Shown here in pieces: positions 1 to 7,825 of a stretch of 64,000 nt of DNA. Source of the stretch: Shimia sp. R9_2 (GTDB taxonomy: Bacteria; Pseudomonadota; Alphaproteobacteria; Rhodobacterales; Rhodobacteraceae); NCBI RefSeq assembly GCF_017743735.1, contig NZ_JAGHRO010000003.1, positions 1 to 64,000 of the forward strand. Reading direction: 5' to 3'. The position numbers and the translations under genes were made by a program. Below the pieces are notes generated by a model that saw only the letters and a program-made list of their open reading frames with translations, had not been told where the DNA came from and searched no databases. Position 1 is the stretch's first letter. Every line of letters starts with the position of its first letter.

Positions 1-93
1 TACAACACCAAACGACCGCATAGTGCTCTGGGTTACCGCCCACCAGCGCCGGAAACCGTCGTCCCGATGGATCAGAGGCCAGTCATGCACTAA
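1..93 (+). CDS. IS3-family transposase (OrfB), C-terminal end only
   Basis: Reading frame 1 from the first base encodes the last 30 residues of an IS3-family OrfB transposase and stops at 91-93. The visible part carries the hallmark YNxxRPHSALGYRPPAPE end of the DDE integrase domain, which moves the element. The gene begins outside the window, so whether it is intact cannot be told. It is followed at once by the presumed right terminal inverted repeat and then by a fragment of a LysR gene, so the element seems to have inserted into that gene. The family call is firm; the subgroup is not. Confidence 0.9.
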   Translation, partial: YNTKRPHSALGYRPPAPETVVPMDQRPVMH

Positions 94-124
94 CAATCAA
101 ACCGGACCACTTGGGTGGGGCTGA
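1..124 (+). mobile_element. Right end of an IS3-family insertion sequence
   Basis: The transposase stops at 91-93 and about 30 bases follow before recognisable LysR coding sequence resumes. Read inward from the right, this tail starts TGATCAGCCCCACC and includes AGTGGTCCGG, which resembles IS3-group termini (TGATC...AGTGGACACG). The exact boundary (about 120-126) is inferred because the left end and any target duplication lie outside the window. Confidence 0.7.
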
Positions 125-351
125 TCAGCATTGCCGCCAGCCTACCCAGCTTTGCGAGCGTTGCATCGGTGCTGCGCGGAACAGATATGGTAGCCCTTAT
201 GCCCGCGCGCTTGCAATCAACGACATTTCAGGGGCTCTACTTTTGTGATGCGCCTTTCAAAACACCCAAAGATACGATCTCAGCTATCTGGCATGTTCGT
301 GTTGATGCGTCGCATCGCCAAAAGTGGATGCGCAACATGATTGAATTTTGA
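121..351 (+). pseudogene. LysR-family regulator, C-terminal fragment cut by the IS
   Basis: About 75 residues in frame 1 match the end of a LysR substrate-binding domain: SFASVASVLRGTDMVALMPARL is followed by a WHxRxDxSHxxWxR ending, the pattern seen in LysR effector domains of about 300-residue regulators. There is no helix-turn-helix and no credible start, because the sequence upstream is the end of an insertion sequence. The frame is open across the junction from the stop of the transposase. It is most likely a dead remnant; the 5' part of the gene would lie beyond the other end of the element. Confidence 0.75.
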
Positions 352-999
352 TAAAGCCGACATTGGCGCAAGCGCAGCGAATTCACACTTTGTCCGCGAT
401 GTGTGAGTTCGACGAAGCCCAGAATTCGCACTTGCAGCGAATGGCCGTAAGGCGGGTTGCGACCGCAGAATTTTGGCCGGTCAACGAGTGTCCGGAAAGG
501 GTCGAAAACAGCCTTCCCCCAAGGTAAGCTGATTACTTGTTGTTGCAGTGTACGTTTATCGTATGCTTTGTACGCCCTTGTTCATATGAAGGATTTTTAG
601 ATCTCTCGATGTTTAAAATTTTTCTTTTTAGAGCTCGATGAGCATTAGTAGTGGGTTCGATGCAAGCTGCACTTTGGGTGCGACGAAGCCGACTTTTTCG
701 CAATCATTCTCGCGAGAGATCTCTGTAGAGCGTATTTTATTGTTGGGGGTATATTTGGGGGTATCGAATGTTAAATTCGTTTTTTGTATTTTATTTACAA
801 TATACTAGATTTATTTTTAGGGTCCGTGTGGGCACCACTCATTCTTCCATTTGCGCCCCGTGTAGCCTGATAGTAGCCTGTATTCGCAGGTTTTTTCTTT
901 TGGTCTTGTCTTATGTTGTCCTGCCACGTCCAGCCAAGTCTGCCTCTATCAGGGTATCTCTGGGGGACGTGCCGCGCAGCATTTTGGAAGATACTCCCA
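352..999. other. Non-coding, AT-rich accessory gap
   Basis: No convincing gene on either strand. Base composition falls sharply from about 530 to 880, unlike the surrounding GC-rich coding DNA. The phrase CGACGAAGCC occurs twice (about 411 and 683), and GCAGCGAA twice near 375 and 434, so part of it may be a dispersed intergenic repeat. I looked for a tRNA here because of the adjacent integrase remnant and did not find one. Confidence 0.5.
745..764. repeat. Tandem GGGGGTAT motif, possible old attachment region
   Basis: GGGGGTAT occurs at 745-752 and again at 757-764, 12 bases apart. Paired GGGGGTAT-like motifs are common just upstream of P4-type integrase genes next to att sites in proteobacterial islands. 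It lies about 240 bases ahead of an integrase remnant, which fits a decayed island end. No second att copy or tRNA was seen in the window. Confidence 0.4.
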
Positions 1000-1134
1000 T
1001 GACTGTTTTGAGCGATTCGAGGATTCGGGCAATCAAGCCCAAAGCCAAACCCATCAAGCGCGAGGTTGATCTACCTTTCTGCCATCAGAGAATCTGGCGG
1101 TTCATGGCGTTGGTGGGTCGTCAAGGATATTGGT
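1000..1134 (+). pseudogene. Tyrosine integrase (P4 type), frameshifted N-terminal scrap
   Basis: Starting at the ATG at 1000, the frame reads MTVLSDSRIRAIKPKAKP, a clear match to the first residues of the DUF4102 arm-binding domain of P4-type integrases (LTDxxIRAAKPKxKPYK). The similarity continues in another frame from about 1066 as LSAIRESGGSWRWWVVKD, matching the usual L-x-V-x-xSGxKxWRWRY-like segment. One small indel near 1060 would join them. Nothing of the catalytic domain remains before the AraC gene begins at 1171. This is a remnant of a lost island or prophage. Confidence 0.65.
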
Positions 1135-1170
1135 TCTAGCCCTCGGTATTCGCTGCTACTGTCATCCACG

Positions 1171-2193
1171 ATGACACGCGAACCAGAATCTTCATTTTCA
1201 ACCGTATCAAGTAGCTTCATTCTGGATTGGCTCGAGGCGCTGCAGGGGCTTTGTGAGCCGGGTCAATTTGCGTCGCTGCTTGTCCGATCTGGCATCCCAT
1301 GTGGCAACGAAATCCCGTTGGGGCGGGTGACTTTGGAGCAGATGGTGCGACTTTACCAACTGGCGGCCGTGGAGACCGGAGATGAGATGATGGGGTTGTG
1401 GTCGCGCCCGATAAGGGCACGCGCCTTGCAGCATCTTTTGACATCGGTGCGTGAGTCGACCTCGCTGTCTTCTGCTCTCTATCGATTTTCGACTTTCTGG
1501 AACCTGCTGCTTGATGATTACCGGTTTGAACTGATCGATGCAGAAGGCAGCATAACGCTCTGTCTTCTGCCGCGGTCAGACACTCATGCGCAGCGTTTTG
1601 GTCATATGCTGATCCTCAAGCTGGCCCATGGGATCCTGTCATGGCTTGCCAGGCGTGAAGTGGCTTTGGAGCGTGTGGAATTTGCGTTTGAGCGTCCTTC
1701 TTTTGAGGAGGATTATGCCGTTATCTTTCCTGCGCCGGTCACCTTCAGTGCGCCCGCCACGTCCATTCGCTTTTCCAAGGCCTCCCTCGGACCGGTCAAT
1801 ACGCGCAGTACCGATGATCTGGATCGCTTCTTGGAAAATGCCCCGCGTGATTGGCTCTTTACGCGCTCACAGGAGCACAGGCAGTCTCTGCGTGTCCGTG
1901 CTTATCTGAACCAATCGGGTTGGCAAGACGCAAATCTGGCCGGGGCCGCCAAGGCGCTCAATATGACGCCACGCACGCTGATCCGCAAACTGGATGCAGA
2001 TGGCACATCTTTTCAAGCCATCAAAGACGGCTTGCGGAGAGACATCGCCATTCGCCGCTTGCAAATCGGGGATGCAAGTATCGAAGCCATCGCTCAAGAC
2101 GTTGGTTTTTCTTCGGCAGCGAGTTTCCACAAGGCGTTTCATAGATGGACGGGCGCGACGCCCAGTTCGTATCGGCAGCGGCATCTTTCCTAG
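1171..2193 (+). CDS. AraC-family transcriptional regulator (arabinose-binding-like N-terminal domain)
   Basis: A 340-residue protein with an N-terminal domain of about 200 residues of the PF12625 type (seen in OruR/ArgR-like AraC regulators) and a C-terminal AraC double helix-turn-helix in the last 95 residues. Signature pieces there are AAKALNMTPRTLIRKLDADG and the second helix-turn-helix IAQDVGFSSAASFHKAFHRWTGATPSSYR. I chose ATG 1171; the open frame extends to 1066, but that stretch overlaps the integrase scrap. It lies 172 bases ahead of an acyl-CoA dehydrogenase on the same strand, which it may control; that link is inference from position only. The effector is unknown. Confidence 0.85.
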   Translation: MTREPESSFSTVSSSFILDWLEALQGLCEPGQFASLLVRSGIPCGNEIPLGRVTLEQMVRLYQLAAVETGDEMMGLWSRPIRARALQHLLTSVRESTSLSSALYRFSTFWNLLLDDYRFELIDAEGSITLCLLPRSDTHAQRFGHMLILKLAHGILSWLARREVALERVEFAFERPSFEEDYAVIFPAPVTFSAPATSIRFSKASLGPVNTRSTDDLDRFLENAPRDWLFTRSQEHRQSLRVRAYLNQSGWQDANLAGAAKALNMTPRTLIRKLDADGTSFQAIKDGLRRDIAIRRLQIGDASIEAIAQDVGFSSAASFHKAFHRWTGATPSSYRQRHLS

Positions 2194-2365
2194 GCAATCT
2201 TTTTGTCACTTTTGGACAATCAGTTGTCATCGCGCGAGATGGCATGAGGCTGGTGTGGCCTGTTATCTGGCTGCCATAGCACATCTTACTGCGTGAAACG
2301 GAATTGCTTCGCCGACTGAGTTTGGCGAAATTGGATATTTGCGCGCTACAGAAAGGACCAAGCCC

Positions 2366-3571
2366 ATGTCGTCTCACCTCGAAACCATTTTGGCCGCTGC
2401 GCGCGATCATGCCAACGATGTCATCCTGCCCAATGTAGATGTTTGGAACACAAAAAAGACATGGCCCCGCGAAGCCTCTGACAAGGCTGGCGCGGCTGGC
2501 CTGACCGGTCTTTACGCTCCCAAAGAGTGGGGCGGTCAGGGTTTGCCGCTTTCAGAGGGCATTCAAGTGTATGAACAACTGGGGCTGGGCGATGGCGCCT
2601 ATGCCTTTGCGCTGTCCATGCACAACATTTGCACTTTCGCGGGCTGTGGATACGGGACCGATGCCTTTAAGGAAGGATGGGCGCGCGATCTGACCTCGGG
2701 CCGTAAGCTTGCGAATTTTGCGTTGACTGAGCCGCAGTCCGGGTCAGATCCGATGAAGATGTACACCCGTGCCACCATCAATGATGACGGCACCTGGACA
2801 ATCAACGGTGCCAAAGCCTGGGTGAGCCTGGCGACCGAGGCCGATATCTACTTTACGGTTGTCAAAACCTCCGATGATCCGGGCCATAAGGACATGGCGA
2901 TGGTCGCGATCCCGGCAGACGCGCCCGGCATCAGCTTTGGCCCGAAGTATGACACGCCGTCCTACAACTTCTTGCCGCTGGCCGAGATGAATTTCGACAA
3001 TGTTGTGGTCAGCGAAGACAACATCATTCTGCCAATTGGCCAGGGCTTTCAGGGGGCATTGATGGCCATCGATATCGCACGGGTATCGATCGCTTCTGGA
3101 TGCTGTGGTTTGATGCAGGCCGCGCTGGATACTGCGCTGTCCTATTCAAAGAACCGCAAGATGTTTGGCGGCAAAAACCTCGATCTTGACGGTATCCAAT
3201 GGATGTTGGGCGAGGTGGCGACGGATCTCGAAGCCTCCAAGCTGCTTTACCGCAAAGCTGCTGAAGCGCTCGGGACCCCTGAGGGGCCACTCATGGCGGC
3301 ACATGCCAAACGGTTTGTGCCAGATGCCGCAGTAAAGGCTGCCAACACGTGCACTCAGGTTTTGGGGGGCATGGGACTCTTGCAGCCGTATGGGCTGGAT
3401 CGCCTATCACGTCTGGCCCAGATGCTGCGGATCGTTGATGGGACTACCGAGATCAGTCGCGTTGTGATTGGCCGTGCGCTTCAAAAACGTGCAGCCGGTT
3501 TGCCAGACCTTCCCGTGCCAAAGGGGTATGGCGAAACCGATGAGAACGATGCAAATATCGCGGCGGAATAG
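2366..3571 (+). CDS. Acyl-CoA dehydrogenase
   Basis: A 401-residue flavoenzyme of the acyl-CoA dehydrogenase family, which oxidises the alpha-beta bond of an acyl-CoA with FAD and passes electrons to ETF. The three-part fold is visible: an N-terminal helical region, the [12 protein letters not shown] segment of the middle beta domain, and the C-terminal helices with the [10 protein letters not shown] region and [10 protein letters not shown], the place of the usual YEGTxEI motif. ATG 2366 follows a GAAAGGA ribosome-binding site; an earlier in-frame start at 2339 lacks one. The quinone-oxidoreductase-like gene begins 27 bases downstream, so the two are probably co-transcribed. Chain-length preference cannot be read from the sequence. 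Confidence 0.9.
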   Translation: MSSHLETILAAARDHANDVILPNVDVWNTKKTWPREASDKAGAAGLTGLYAPKEWGGQGLPLSEGIQVYEQLGLGDGAYAFALSMHNICTFAGCGYGTDAFKEGWARDLTSGRKLANFALTEPQSGSDPMKMYTRATINDDGTWTINGAKAWVSLATEADIYFTVVKTSDDPGHKDMAMVAIPADAPGISFGPKYDTPSYNFLPLAEMNFDNVVVSEDNIILPIGQGFQGALMAIDIARVSIASGCCGLMQAALDTALSYSKNRKMFGGKNLDLDGIQWMLGEVATDLEASKLLYRKAAEALGTPEGPLMAAHAKRFVPDAAVKAANTCTQVLGGMGLLQPYGLDRLSRLAQMLRIVDGTTEISRVVIGRALQKRAAGLPDLPVPKGYGETDENDANIAAE

Positions 3572-3598
3572 AACGCAATACTCACGGGAGCTTAAGCC

Positions 3599-4573
3599 AT
3601 GCGCGCCATCCTTTGTTCGAAATTTGAGGGCGCTGATGCGCTTGAGCTTGGCGAAGCGCCAGAGCCGACCCCCGCGGCCGATGAGGTGCTCATCGAAGTG
3701 CATGCCGCCGCTGTGAGTTTTATGGACAAGCTGATGGCCGAAGGCGGCTATCAGCTGAAGCCAGAGCTGCCCTATGTCCCGGGAACGGACGCGGCGGGCA
3801 TCGTTCTTGAGGTCGGCAGTGAGGTCACGAACTTTAAACCGGGAGATCGTGTCGTAGGCCAAATGTGGCATGGGAGCTATGCGGAACGTGCGGTGACCAA
3901 ACACTGGAAGTGCGCCAAGGTGCCCGAAAGCGTCGACTTTACCGTCGCCTGCACGGTCTTGCACAACTATATGACCGCCTATCACGCGCTGGTTCAACGA
4001 TGTGCGCTGAAGCCAGGTGAGACCCTAATGGTCACCGGGGCGACCGGCGGGGTTGGGCTTGCGGCCGTTGACATGGGGCGGATGCTTGGTGCGCGCGTTC
4101 TTGCGGGGACGGGGGATGTCGCCAAGATGAGTGTCCTGCAAGATCTGGGCGCGGATGCTGTCGTCAACATGCGTAAGGGGGATCTGCGTGAACAGATCAA
4201 GGAACTGACAGGCGGCCACGGATTGGATGTGTGCTTTGAGATGGTTGGGGGCGACACTTTTGTAAAGCTTGCCCGATCCATGCGGTGGGGCGGGCGCATC
4301 ACGCCAATTGGGTTTGTGAGTGGGGACATTTCAAACCTGCCGATGAACCTGCCTCTGCTCAAAGGCTTCTCAGTTGTCGGCGTGTTTGAGGGCGCATGGG
4401 CTGAGAAATTCCCGGCCGAAGCCACGGAGGCAGCCGACATGATCATGAGTTGGATTGCGGAAGGGGAGCTGCAGCCACTTATTGATCGCGTTTTGCCTTT
4501 GGAACAGGCGGCTGAGGCTTTCCAGTCTCTTCAGGAGCGTGAAGTGATCGGGCGCATTGTTCTGCAAGTCTAA
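3599..4573 (+). CDS. Zinc-independent NAD(P)H:quinone oxidoreductase-like MDR protein
   Basis: A 324-residue medium-chain dehydrogenase/reductase of the quinone oxidoreductase (QOR) branch. The GroES-like N-terminal half has VPGTDAAGIVLEVG and FKPGDRVVG; the Rossmann half carries the nucleotide-binding GATGGVG at residues 147-153. The zinc-ligand cysteines of alcohol dehydrogenases are not in place, which fits QOR or enoyl reductase activity on an electrophilic carbonyl compound. It is 27 bases behind the acyl-CoA dehydrogenase, suggesting a joint role in processing an acyl or enoyl substrate. The substrate is not known. Confidence 0.88.
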   Translation: MRAILCSKFEGADALELGEAPEPTPAADEVLIEVHAAAVSFMDKLMAEGGYQLKPELPYVPGTDAAGIVLEVGSEVTNFKPGDRVVGQMWHGSYAERAVTKHWKCAKVPESVDFTVACTVLHNYMTAYHALVQRCALKPGETLMVTGATGGVGLAAVDMGRMLGARVLAGTGDVAKMSVLQDLGADAVVNMRKGDLREQIKELTGGHGLDVCFEMVGGDTFVKLARSMRWGGRITPIGFVSGDISNLPMNLPLLKGFSVVGVFEGAWAEKFPAEATEAADMIMSWIAEGELQPLIDRVLPLEQAAEAFQSLQEREVIGRIVLQV

Positions 4574-4631
4574 GGGGGCGAGCTGCGGTCTTGGTCTGGT
4601 TGGAAGGGCTGGTACGCGGTTTTTTATCCAC

Positions 4632-4652
4632 GGGGTGGGTACGCACCACCCC
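4632..4652. terminator. Stem-loop between convergent genes
   Basis: GGGGTGG at 4632-4638 pairs perfectly with CCACCCC at 4646-4652 around a 7-base loop. A T-rich tail begins about eight bases after it on the plus strand. It lies between the oxidoreductase (plus) and the GST (minus) and probably ends the plus-strand transcript. Confidence 0.5.
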
Positions 4653-4734
4653 ATTGTCATTTTTCGGTGTTGTTGGGCTGCGTAAAGAATTGCGCTGCCC
4701 ATTGCGCAGAGCGTCTGTGCGGGGCGCTGTAAAC

Positions 4735-5358
4735 TCACGTTTTAGCGCGGGCGGCCTCATCTTCGGTAATCAGCGCTGCGATCTTCGGGCGGGTTACTTG
4801 CTTTGCGAAATAGGCCTCCAGGTGCGGATAGCCTGCTATTGGCACTTGCGCGCGTGCTGAAAGCACAAGGAACCAGACAAGATAGGCGTCTGCAGCTGTA
4901 AAGCGATTGCCGACGAGGAAGTCGCGTGTGCTCAGGTGTGTGTTCAGAAGTGCCAGACGATCCGGTGCAAGCGCGCGAAAGTTGTCTTTCACCGGGTCTG
5001 TAGCCTCCGGGTAAAACACCACACGCAAGATCTGTTTGTGCAGCTCTGTGGCGGTAAAGCTTACCCATCGGACCAATTGAAAGTAATCCGGATTGTCCGC
5101 AGTAATGCGCATGTTTGCCTGAGCTTGTGATTGCACCCAAAGCAGGCAGGCAGTGGTCTCTGTGAGCAGTTCTCCTGTCTCAAGGCGCAAGGTTGATACC
5201 TGTCCTAAGGGGTTCACATCCAGGAGGGACCCTCCTGAAGCCAGCGCCTTGGTTGCAAAGTCAACAAGGTCGATATCCAGCGGTACTCCGCCTTCCGCGG
5301 CCGCGAAACGCACTGCGAGCGAGCAATTGAACGGACAGTGATACAAAAGCGCGGGCAT
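4735..5358 (-). CDS. Glutathione S-transferase family protein
   Basis: A 207-residue protein with the glutathione S-transferase architecture: a thioredoxin-like N-terminal part (residues 1-80, including the cis-Pro region NPLGQVSTL and the ETTACLLW segment in the place of the Glu/Ser glutathione-binding motif) and an all-helical C-terminal part. The start YHCPFNCSL resembles the YSPGACSL of beta-class bacterial enzymes, with Cys12 in the position of their active cysteine. ATG at 5358 has an AGGAG site just upstream; the longer open frame to 5430 lacks one. The gene stands alone, convergent with the oxidoreductase. The substrate is unknown. Confidence 0.85.
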   Translation of the reverse strand: MPALLYHCPFNCSLAVRFAAAEGGVPLDIDLVDFATKALASGGSLLDVNPLGQVSTLRLETGELLTETTACLLWVQSQAQANMRITADNPDYFQLVRWVSFTATELHKQILRVVFYPEATDPVKDNFRALAPDRLALLNTHLSTRDFLVGNRFTAADAYLVWFLVLSARAQVPIAGYPHLEAYFAKQVTRPKIAALITEDEAARAKT

Positions 5359-5681
5359 TGGCGGTCTCCTGATTTTGGGTCTACCGGTTTGTTTATCTCC
5401 AGTTTCTAGATCCGTCACTGGTGCAGGCACCGCAATAGATGGCTAAGCCCGATGTTTGGCGAGATCTGCTGTTCTTTGAGCGCGTACCTGCGCAGCGAAC
5501 TGCAGGAATGCGGTGCAAGGGCGCGGCAGCGCGATGCGAAACCCTTCAGCGCTTTGGGAGTGCCTTGCCTAAGAAAGCGGCGTTGTGGCTGCAGATCCTG
5601 ACCTTAAACCGGTCATTCTTTGTCTGATTGGGAATATCTATCGCTATTTGCGCAAACCAATTTAGTATTGGTACAGGTTTG
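5359..5681. other. Intergenic gap between GST and the peptide-type ABC operon
   Basis: Divergent promoter space for the GST gene (minus) and the ABC importer operon (plus). Short open frames on both strands show no similarity that I recognise. I see no clear operator or riboswitch. Confidence 0.4.
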
Positions 5682-6725
5682 ATGATTCGGAATGCATTGA
5701 TGGGCACGCATCTGCAGCAAGAGACAAAAAACACCTCTTTGGGCACCGCTCTTCTCGAGCTGACCGATTTGACTCTGCGGTTCGCAGGTCAGGAAAATGA
5801 TGTGGTCCAAGGCGTAAATTTGCGCGTGAGCCGTGGTGAAGTTTTGTGTCTGGTTGGCGAGTCCGGTTGCGGAAAGAGTGTCACATCTATGGCTTTGATG
5901 GGCTTGCTCTCAAAGAAAAATACTCAAATTTCTTCGGGTTTCCTCTCGATTTCTGAGGGTGGCTGGGAATTGCCAAGCGAAGAACTTCCCGCGGAGATGC
6001 GTGGCAACACTGTCTCGATGATCTTTCAAGAACCGATGACTTCTCTCAATCCGGCGTTTCGTATCGGGGATCAAATTGCCGAAGTCGTTCAGCGTCATCG
6101 GGGTGGTTCCCGAGAGGGCGCTTTGGGGCATGCAAAGGAGATGTTGGGTCGCGTTGGTATCGCCAACCCTGAGCAGCGATTGCATGAATATCCGCACCAA
6201 TTGTCCGGTGGTATGCGTCAAAGGGTCATGATCGCCATGGCGCTCGCCAACGATCCAAAGGTGTTGATCGCGGATGAGCCAACCACAGCTTTAGATGTTA
6301 CTATTCAGGCGCAAATCCTCGAGTTGATCCGGGATCTGCGCGATGAGACCGGCATGGGTACCGTCATGATCACTCATGATCTGGGCGTGGTTGGCGAAAT
6401 CGCGGACACGGTTGCGGTCATGTATGCGGGGCAGGTTGTTGAGCAGGGGCCGGTGCGCGACGTTTTTGACGATCCGCAGCATCCCTATACCATTGGTTTG
6501 ATGAGTGCGATGCCGCGGATGGATCGTCCAGGCGAACAGCTTGCCATCGTTCCGGGAACCGTACCAACTATTTCACAAATGCCTGAAGGATGCCGTTTTC
6601 GCACCCGCTGTGCGTTTGCCGCTGAAACCTGTGTTGAGCGCCCTGTTTTGACGGAGCTCGGTGGGGGCCATTCTGTGGCGTGCCAATTCGCGCCTTTAGA
6701 AGATCATGTGGCGGTGTCGTCATGA
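5682..6725 (+). CDS. Dipeptide/oligopeptide-type ABC transporter ATPase 1 (DppD/OppD-like)
   Basis: A roughly 347-residue ATPase that powers a peptide/nickel-type ABC importer. It has a Walker A motif GESGCGKS near residue 59, signature LSGGMRQR, Walker B VLIADEP and switch MITHDLG. The C-terminal oligopeptide/HPY extension with CRFRTRC, usual in DppD/OppD and proposed in some family members to bind an Fe-S cluster, is present. The start is uncertain: ATG 5682 and ATG 5700 are both possible and neither has a strong ribosome-binding site. Its stop overlaps the next ATPase start as ATGA, so the two are translationally coupled. It is the first gene of an operon reaching at least 14519. Confidence 0.92.
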   Translation: MIRNALMGTHLQQETKNTSLGTALLELTDLTLRFAGQENDVVQGVNLRVSRGEVLCLVGESGCGKSVTSMALMGLLSKKNTQISSGFLSISEGGWELPSEELPAEMRGNTVSMIFQEPMTSLNPAFRIGDQIAEVVQRHRGGSREGALGHAKEMLGRVGIANPEQRLHEYPHQLSGGMRQRVMIAMALANDPKVLIADEPTTALDVTIQAQILELIRDLRDETGMGTVMITHDLGVVGEIADTVAVMYAGQVVEQGPVRDVFDDPQHPYTIGLMSAMPRMDRPGEQLAIVPGTVPTISQMPEGCRFRTRCAFAAETCVERPVLTELGGGHSVACQFAPLEDHVAVSS

Positions 6726-7822
6726 CGGATGATGTCATTCTCGAAGCCCTTGATGTGGTCAAACACTTTGGAACCGAGCGTCGATGGTTGTCCAATAAGC
6801 GCCCGGTGCAGGCCGTCGATGGTGTGTCCCTGCAAATCAAACGGGGTGAAACCTTTGCCATCGTTGGTGAGTCCGGCTGTGGCAAGTCGACTTTGGCACG
6901 GGTGTTGATGCGATTATTGCAGCCGACAGGGGGCGCGGTGCGTTTTGACGGTACTGACATCAGCCGTGCGCGGGGTGCGGATCTGACGGCCTTGCGCGGG
7001 GATATGCAATTCATCTTCCAAGATCCGTTCTCATCGCTCAATCCCCGCATGAGCGTGGGCAAATTGGTGGGCGAGCCTCTGGAAGTTCATGCCCCGGAGT
7101 TAGGCAGGGAAGCACGGCGGGCAAAGGTCGCACATTTGTTGCGGCAAGTTGGCCTGCGCCCCGAGCACGCGGATCGATATCCCCACGAATTTAGTGGCGG
7201 GCAGCGTCAACGCATCGGTATTGCACGTGCGCTGGCCGCCGAGCCCAAGTTGATTATTGGCGATGAACCGGTTTCTGCATTGGACGTGTCGGTACAGGCG
7301 CAGGTTATCAATTTGTTGGCTGATCTGCGCGATGCCCTGGGTCTGACGCTGGTCGTAATTGCGCATGATCTGGGTGTTATACGGCATATGAGTGATCGCG
7401 TAGCCGTCATGTATCTGGGGCGGATTGTGGAAATGGGCACGGCTGAAGAGGTCTTTGGCCAGCCGCGCCATCCTTATACCCAGGCCCTTTTGGCAGCGAT
7501 CCCGATGATGGATGGTTCATCTCGCGACACGCGGCCGGAACTCTTGGGAGAGTTGCCCAGTCCGTCAAACCCGCCGTCTGGATGCCGATTTCACACACGA
7601 TGCCCGTATGTCGAAGACCGGTGCCGGGCTGAAAGTCCTGCACTGGCAGGAGGCGGCCACCAGACCGCATGTCACTTTTGGGAACAAATCGCCGGTCGTC
7701 ATACGCCGTCGGCGCCCCCTCAGAGATCTGCCACCGCTGAGGCGCGTTTCGCGCTCTATCGCGCAGCGACCACTGGTGGAACCGTTATTCACAAAACCAG
7801 GAATACAACAGCAGAGGATTGA
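6722..7822 (+). CDS. Dipeptide/oligopeptide-type ABC transporter ATPase 2 (DppF/OppF-like)
   Basis: A 366-residue partner ATPase of the heterodimeric importer motor. The Walker A GESGCGKS begins near residue 49, the signature is FSGGQRQR, Walker B is LIIGDEP, and a C-terminal CRFHTRCPY marks the oligopeptide ATPase extension. The ATG at 6722 overlaps the stop of the first ATPase by four bases. The last 40 residues are long and low in similarity to typical DppF proteins. The solute-binding protein gene follows after only three bases. Confidence 0.92.
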   Translation: MTDDVILEALDVVKHFGTERRWLSNKRPVQAVDGVSLQIKRGETFAIVGESGCGKSTLARVLMRLLQPTGGAVRFDGTDISRARGADLTALRGDMQFIFQDPFSSLNPRMSVGKLVGEPLEVHAPELGREARRAKVAHLLRQVGLRPEHADRYPHEFSGGQRQRIGIARALAAEPKLIIGDEPVSALDVSVQAQVINLLADLRDALGLTLVVIAHDLGVIRHMSDRVAVMYLGRIVEMGTAEEVFGQPRHPYTQALLAAIPMMDGSSRDTRPELLGELPSPSNPPSGCRFHTRCPYVEDRCRAESPALAGGGHQTACHFWEQIAGRHTPSAPPQRSATAEARFALYRAATTGGTVIHKTRNTTAED

Positions 7823-7825
7823 AGG

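Noticed and set aside
24-27. Possible fusion of transposase and LysR fragment into one protein
   Set aside because: The transposase stops at 91-93; the frame is open after that only by chance of the inverted repeat.
640-700. Possible tRNA T-arm (GGTTCGATGC) near the integrase remnant
   Set aside because: No matching acceptor, D or anticodon arms could be drawn around it.
768-999. N-terminal part of an open frame running from 768 to 1139
   Set aside because: Only the part from the internal ATG at 1000 resembles a known protein (integrase). The first 75 residues are Phe/Leu/Val-rich with atypical codons and no ribosome-binding site.
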